Positions 58,851 through 64,000 of a stretch of DNA of 64,000 nucleotides are shown piece by piece (the stretch's first letter is position 1; every line of letters begins with the position of its first letter). The position numbers and the translations under genes were made by a program. The notes under the pieces were generated by a model. It worked only from the letters and a program-made list of their open reading frames with translations. It did not search any database and had not been told where the DNA came from. Location: NCBI GenBank assembly GCA_014706385.1, contig JACGZH010000001.1, forward strand, positions 496,001 through 560,000. Reading direction: 5' to 3'. The DNA is from Phaffia rhodozyma (lineage: Eukaryota; Basidiomycota; Tremellomycetes; Cystofilobasidiales; Mrakiaceae).

Positions 58851-60947
58851 ATGACGAAAAACGGGACGGTCGAGATCGACCCAAAGACGTTCGAGGCTCA
58901 CATCAAAGAAGACCTCCCACCCTCGTCCGGCCCGGACGGGTCTTCGCCAGTAGAGACCAACGAAGGCAGAGGCAAGGCCGGCGTGATGGAACGTCCCGCG
59001 CCGTTGCCCCCTCGGATCGGACTCAAACCAGACGACAAGGAGGCCATCTTTAGGATGTTGGAGTTGGAGGAGATCAAGGAGCAGGAGCAAGAGCGGGAGC
59101 GGGAGCGAGAACAGGCAAACCGGTCCAAGCAAAAAGAGCCAGAGAACCTCGGTTCGGGCAACCACGTCGGCCCGGAGAAACCCACGTCAAAGCCGGTCAG
59201 CAAAGGGAAAGGCAAGGAGAAGGAGAAGGAAGACGGGCAAGCGAAAGACAAGGCAAAGGGCAAGGGCAAAGGAAGGAAATCAGTGACATGGTCGGAAACA
59301 TCCCAAGTCAAGGAATTCGTCCCCCACGAAACGTTGGAGGCCAAGCCGACCGCTCGTCTGGCCATCGAGCCTGCCCCTGCATCCTCCACGACTGATGGCG
59401 AGGTCATTCCTTCCATTCCGTTCTCTGCGGCCGACCAGAAACGGTCGTCCCTCTCCACCGGTCAGACATACGAACAACCGCTCGCCCCGGAATCGGAAAC
59501 AGAAACCGAGCCGAAAGAGAGGGGAGGAAAGGAAAAGAAGGAAATCATGAAGACTATGGTCGTCGAACGGCCGATGGCTCCTCCGAGGACACCTGGCGCG
59601 GGCAGTGGAGCCTACAAGCAGAGTCGCTTCAGAGCGAACGCACTTGCTAAACCCAAGCCGTCCGTCGTTGGTGCCTCTATCCCTATTCCTACTCCTGCTC
59701 CTGCCTCTATCCCTGCTTTCGTACCTACACCAACATCTACACCTCACCAAGCGGCTCCTCCCATATTGGCAGCCTCGTCGACGTCACCCCAAGAAGCCCC
59801 TCCGGTCAAGCCGATAGTGGTCGAACGGAAGATGGCTCCTCCTACCATGCCTTCTTCGAATAAGAAATCTTCGGTATTCTCCGGCAAGAAAAAGGCAGCT
59901 GTCTCATCAACATCAGCACCGACGTCCGCGACTACTCCTTCTCCTTCTGCCGAAAAGACATCTCTCCCCCCGCCATCACCACCATCATCATTACCACCGA
60001 CTGTGAAATCGACGGTTGTCGAACGATCGATCGACCCTCCCACAGTTCCTAAGCCTAGCGCTCCTGGGGAACCCGCATCAAGAGCAAAGGATGATCCTGA
60101 CGTTCATCCTTCAGAAAACCCCACCCCTATTCCTTTATCGGCACCGGCTGTCAATTCGTCTCCTCTTCCCAAACAGCCTTCTTCAAAAGCGCAAGTAGAG
60201 GACCTTGCCGATGACAAAGAGCAAGACGACTCGGACGACGACGACGGCGATTCGGACGGATATGTCGAATTCTCAGACGTCGACGACGACGGAGACGATT
60301 ACGAGATCGATATGGACGACCGGATGATGATGAGAGAAGCCACGGTGAATTACTACCGATTGAAAAACCTCATCCAAGGTCGAGGCGGAATGGATGGACT
60401 ATTGGACCAAGGTGCCGGGTTGATGCCTGCTGAAGAGGTTTGTCCATTTTCATGTTGTCTTTCTCTCTCTCTTTTTTTTTCTTTTCTTTCATCGGACAAG
60501 TCTGAATATTAAACATGACTTGGATTCTCATCCTGTCTCTTCTTTTTTTCTCTTCTCCTGAACCAGTTCGTCCCTATAAATGCAACCGTTACATCCGACC
60601 TATCATCATCCGAGCTCGCTCCCGAAACGTACGCTTCCAACGGAACGTCCCAATCTAAATTCCGATCGTCCGTCTTCGGCCCGTCCGACACGTCTTCCAT
60701 CTCTCTTCCCACGCTCGTCCCCGGTGGAGGCGCGAAAGGAGCACTCCAGAACGCTATCCGAGTAGGTCGTCTGGAAAACGGAAAGCTGGTCGTAGGTGGC
60801 GTAGAAGGAGCGGGGGACGACGAGGACGAGGACGAGGACGAGGATGGAGAGTATGACGACGACGAGGAAGAAAACATCGCAGCTGGAAAAGAGGCGCTCA
60901 TGTGGGGGATGATTGGTGGTGTCGTTGTGAGACCTGAGGACCTCTAA
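58851..60947 (+). CDS. URI1/Bud27-like protein (DUF3835-type), no visible prefoldin domain
   Basis: The start MTKNGTVEIDPKTFEAHIKE leads to VMERPAPLPPRIGLKPDDKE and a charged helix (ELEEIKEQEQEREREREQ). A Lys/Gly-rich stretch and KSVTWSE follow. The motif 'VVER-(M/I)-(A/D)PP..P' occurs three times (residues about 234, 321 and 387), and the first copy precedes SGAYKQSRFRANALA. The C-terminal part is acidic with EIDMDDRMMMREATVNYYRL. One intron follows, starting at about 60439, then a second exon ending GGVVVRPEDL at 60947. The VVER/SRF.A.R and acidic 'REAT..YY' pieces resemble the C-terminal half of fungal URI/Bud27 proteins, which bind RPB5 and the R2TP/prefoldin-like complex. The N-terminal prefoldin-alpha coiled coil expected for URI is not in this reading frame. 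Assignment is tentative. Confidence 0.5.
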
Positions 60948-61186
60948 AAGTAAGAACATAAATAAGATAGAGTAAAAACAAGAAATAATCGGAACATTCT
61001 ATATAGAAATAGATTTCAATCAACCAGACGGGCTCCTTGCCTCCCTCTCTCTCTCACACAAAATTAATCTAAACAGACATAACGATCAAACACACTTCAC
61101 AGAGGCAACACACAAATGACAGATAGCCAACAAACACGTCTGCGAAGAGGAAAGAACAGACAAAGAAGAAACCGACAAAGAAGCAT

Positions 61187-63270
61187 TCACATGATCACAC
61201 AATCCTTATCCTCAGCTTTGACAGGGGCGAAACCCATCTCGTGGAAGCTTTGATATTTTGATCCTTCCTGCCTCGAATTATCCATCCCCGCCCTCGTTCT
61301 TGGTGGTCTGGCTCGTTCCATAGGTGGGTGTTGTCTGTTCAGCGTCGAAGAGTTCACAAATACCTCCTGAAGGGTGTACCTCGGATGACAATCGACTTGA
61401 TCATCCCTATGCGAGAAATCAGGCATGTCGTACGAAGGAGAAAAGTACTCGGCTGGATGGTACTGGACCGGATCGATCATGTCTTTTCTGTCAGACGGAA
61501 AGGATGGCCGAGTTTCCAATTGAGAAACGATGCTCGCCGCTCGGTCCAATTCATCAGCCGACCACCGGAAAGATGTTTGAGCGTTGATATGTCTGCGCGA
61601 AGAGGACGTAGCGCTGCTCGTAACGGACGGCGGTCTTGATGGTCGAGCCAAGGAGTTCTGATGGCTCACACTCGCTTCAGAACGAACGAGGCTGGTCCGT
61701 TGAGAGCGAGCAATCGCGTCTGTTCGTTTTCGGACTAGTTTGTCGTCCAGATGATGTTGGTGTTCTTTGAGCAAGATCGGTGCAGCCTTAGGTCCTGAGA
61801 GCGCGGACAATCTAGATTTAGCTTCAGGATGATGAGCTCGACTAGCCTTTGATGGTTCGTTGAACAAACACAAAGAAGAAACGACAATTCAATCCGTTGA
61901 GCTGAATCCGACTACTTTTTTCTTGTCAAAAAGTTTTGATCAAGTACTCACTCGCTTGTACCATTTCTGAGCCAGCGCAAGATCTATAGGTTTTCCAATA
62001 CCGATCTCATAATAATACCCAACTGCGAACAACGCATGGGGCAATCCTTTCCTAGCCGCCTTCTCCGCAAAAGAGAATGCCAACTCTTGTCTGACAGGCA
62101 AGCAATTCGGCGCTCCTGCGAGAAACCACTTGCTGAGCGCCATATCCGCTTCGAGCTCACCATTCTCCGAACTGAGCAAGTACCACTGAACGGACAACAC
62201 CGGGTTGTACTCACATCCAAGAAGGGCGTGTTCGTAGCAGTAACCTAGTTTGAACTGAGCAGCAGGAAAGCTCAGAGTGGCGGCTTTCTCAAGATAATCG
62301 ATCGCCCGGTCCAGCCGAGCCATTGATGGAGAAGGACAATCGTCTGTGACCTCGGCTATCTGGTCTAGACATTGCTCTAGAATCGTCGTGTCCAGGGTAT
62401 CCGGCAGATCAAATTCTCCAGCTAGCAGCATACCAAAAACGTAAGCAGCAGCAGGGAAATCTTCATTGGCTGCATCGGCTGACTTTCGAAGCAAGTCGAA
62501 CGCTCGACTGTGATCGATCGAACGACCTAGTTGACCGAGCAAATAGGCCATCCCCATTCGCTATGACCGGCGCAAGTGTTGTTACCCAGATAAAAAAACA
62601 GATCAGTCGATCGATTCTCATGTTTTAGAACATCAGGGTTAGGTGAACCGGAACCCACGTATAGACAGCTTGGATCCTCGCCCTGGACACCTCTTCTGAA
62701 ATGATCATTCGCTTTCATCGGATCGCCCTGTCCTTCATAATGCATCCCGAGCCGAAACCAGGCCAGCGTCCAGCCCATTAAAGCACTCTTCTCAAACATA
62801 AATAAGCTCAACGGTATGTTTCGCTCGCAATATTCAGGGTAAGACCCGGAAGCTAGAATGTCGGCGAGTAGGTACACCGCTTCAGCTGTCATCAACTCAT
62901 CGCCTTCCTGAGGTCTAACCTGGGTAAGCTTCTGGACGAAAGCGATAGCGATTTGGATGAGCTTTCTAAGATCAGGGTTTTTGAGCTGAAACACTCCTGG
63001 TCGGTTGTCTGCCGGCAGCCTCTCGTCAACAGAGGGATGAACAAGCTCTTCGATTCGAGAAGCGAAACCAAGCACTCGACCGGCCCAATGAAGACGCGCA
63101 TGAGTAGGTTCGGAACGAGTTTCTCTCTCTTCTTCGATCAATGTAGAAAGGTCGGGTAACGGCCGAATAATGTCGACCGGAGATTGAGCGGAATTGTTGG
63201 AAAAAGAAGGAGTCGACGAGTGTAGGGTATCATCTTGTTCCAGTAGCTCTTCAGTTATGGTGAACCCCAT
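61187..63270 (-). CDS. Sel1-repeat protein with C-terminal CVIM (Skt5/Chs4-like chitin synthase regulator)
   Basis: The start at 63270 (MGFTITEELLEQDD) sits about 65 nt downstream of a TATATAAA-like box. After a Ser/Pro-rich N-terminus come Sel1-like TPR repeats: LLADILASGSYPEYCERNIP, LMGWTLAWFRLGMHYEGQGD, MGMAYLLGQLGRSIDHSRAF, AAAYVFGMLLAGEFD, FPAAQFKLGYCYEHALLG and LFAVGYYYEIGIGKP. An intron at about 62661-62570 joins LY to RMGMAY in frame. The last exon is basic, Ser- and Pro-rich, and ends DKDCVIM (TGA 61187-61189), a CaaX prenylation box. Yeast Chs4/Skt5 also pairs Sel1 repeats with a terminal CaaX and activates chitin synthase III at the membrane. The role here is inferred from that architecture. 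Other Sel1 adaptor proteins are the alternative. Confidence 0.75.
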
Positions 63271-64000
63271 GCTTATAAGAATTTGATGGACCTGAGATGA
63301 AGGGAAGAAGGAAAGAGAAGCGAACGAAGGCTTGTTTATATAGACAACATGAATGAAGACATAAATTGGAGACGCTTCCCGTAGGATGACGATCTGGACC
63401 AGCCTGTTTCGTTGATGTTTGTTGTTGTTCAATTTCACAGAAAGGCACACAATCAGGCACTCCAGGAACGCAAAGATCCTTCTCTGGCATAGGCCGGTCT
63501 TGTTTGATAGTCGATCAAACGATGACTTCAGACACTGTCTCTATCAGCTGAGTGAGCAGAATAGGCAGCTTCTTAAGAGTCAGCTTCTGTATGAAAGAGG
63601 AAGACGGATCGTCTTCAAACTGGTTATAGTTGAAACGCATACATTCTATAGTGCAAAGCAGAATATAAAGTTAGAGTGAACGATAGGGTTGCTTACTAAA
63701 CAAGCAAATTATGTCTAGGTATGTTATGCTGAATATCATACAGCAAATAGGTGTATTGAGAGAACTGTAAGTCTTGAGAGCAGAAGGAGGAGAGGAGACA
63801 TATTCTAATGGTGTGCATGTTTTGAACTTATGTTACGAGCAATCGCGTCTATTCGGTCGAAGATGGATGTCGCAAGGAAGAAAAAAGTAAGGTACAGCTT
63901 GGTCGAAATCTCTATTTGTCATCTCCGGACAACCACCTGGAGTTCAGCCAAGTCAGCCGTCGATCACGAAACATGGTTAACAATCTTGGTCGTGAAGGGT
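63271..64000. other. Terminal stretch, promoter side of the Sel1 gene, no further gene seen
   Basis: The frame upstream of the Sel1 gene start stays partly open (to about 63310, then a possible acceptor), so an extra 5' exon cannot be excluded. No gene is recognised in the last 500 bases; a partial gene may begin outside the window. Confidence 0.4.
63335..63342 (-). promoter_or_regulatory. TATA-like box of the Sel1-repeat gene
   Basis: The minus strand reads TATATAAA about 65 nt upstream of the ATG at 63270, at a sensible spacing for a short leader. Position and sequence fit, but use is unproven. Confidence 0.4.

Overview
The window looks like a nuclear chromosome segment from a basidiomycete yeast. 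Genes are compact, on both strands, and broken by many short introns (mostly about 50-110 nt, GTRNGT donors, CAG/TAG acceptors). Leaders are CT-rich and all products are eukaryotic. The style fits Tremellomycetes such as Phaffia/Xanthophyllomyces, but the species is inference. All CDS coordinates below are genomic spans from start to stop codon and include introns. Splice sites were read by eye from frame continuity and family motifs.

Layout, left to right. 0.2-1.1 kb (+): a pRiA4b ORF-3-like protein. 1.4-2.7 kb (-): a HIT-finger protein like ZNHIT3/Hit1. 3.1-6.3 kb (-): the alpha subunit of the signal recognition particle receptor. 7.4-7.8 kb (-): the 54-residue ATP synthase subunit J. 8.3-13.7 kb (+): an NPC1-type sterol transporter. 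14.0 kb (-): an intron-containing tRNA-Ser(GCT) beside a diverged 55-bp repeat. 15.5-17.7 kb (-): a Ran-binding protein of Yrb2/RanBP3 type. 18.6-20.8 kb (+): elongation factor 1-gamma. 23.1-27.6 kb (+): a membrane family-2 glycosyltransferase. 28.4-34.3 kb (-): Raptor/Kog1. 35.0-38.9 kb (+): a GABA/choline-type permease. 40.0-42.2 kb (-): a seven-helix receptor-like protein I cannot assign to a family. 43.3-48.8 kb (+): a GRAM-TBC-EF-hand Rab GAP. 49.5-51.3 kb (-): pyrroline-5-carboxylate reductase. 51.7-53.8 kb (-): enolase. 55.5-58.2 kb (+): dihydroxy-acid dehydratase. 58.9-60.9 kb (+): a URI1/Bud27-like protein without a visible prefoldin domain. 61.2-63.3 kb (-): a Sel1-repeat protein of the Skt5/Chs4 type ending in CVIM.

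Functionally this is a housekeeping neighbourhood: secretion, sterol transport, nuclear transport, translation, TORC1 signalling, central and amino-acid metabolism, and cell-wall glycan synthesis. Raptor lies next to an amino-acid permease, which is biologically suggestive but not evidence of linkage. From about 48 to 58.5 kb the texture changes. Introns and spacers around the metabolic genes carry long G/C homopolymers, pentamer and 12-mer tandem repeats, a CA microsatellite and pyrimidine repeats, while the exons show strong C-ending codon bias.

I see no CRISPR, phage, intact transposon or biosynthetic cluster. The items most worth a second look are the seven-helix receptor-like gene, the thrice-repeated VVER/PP motif in the URI-like protein, the 12-nt and 27-nt micro-exons, the pRiA4b-domain protein, and the simple-sequence-rich ENO-ILV3 interval.
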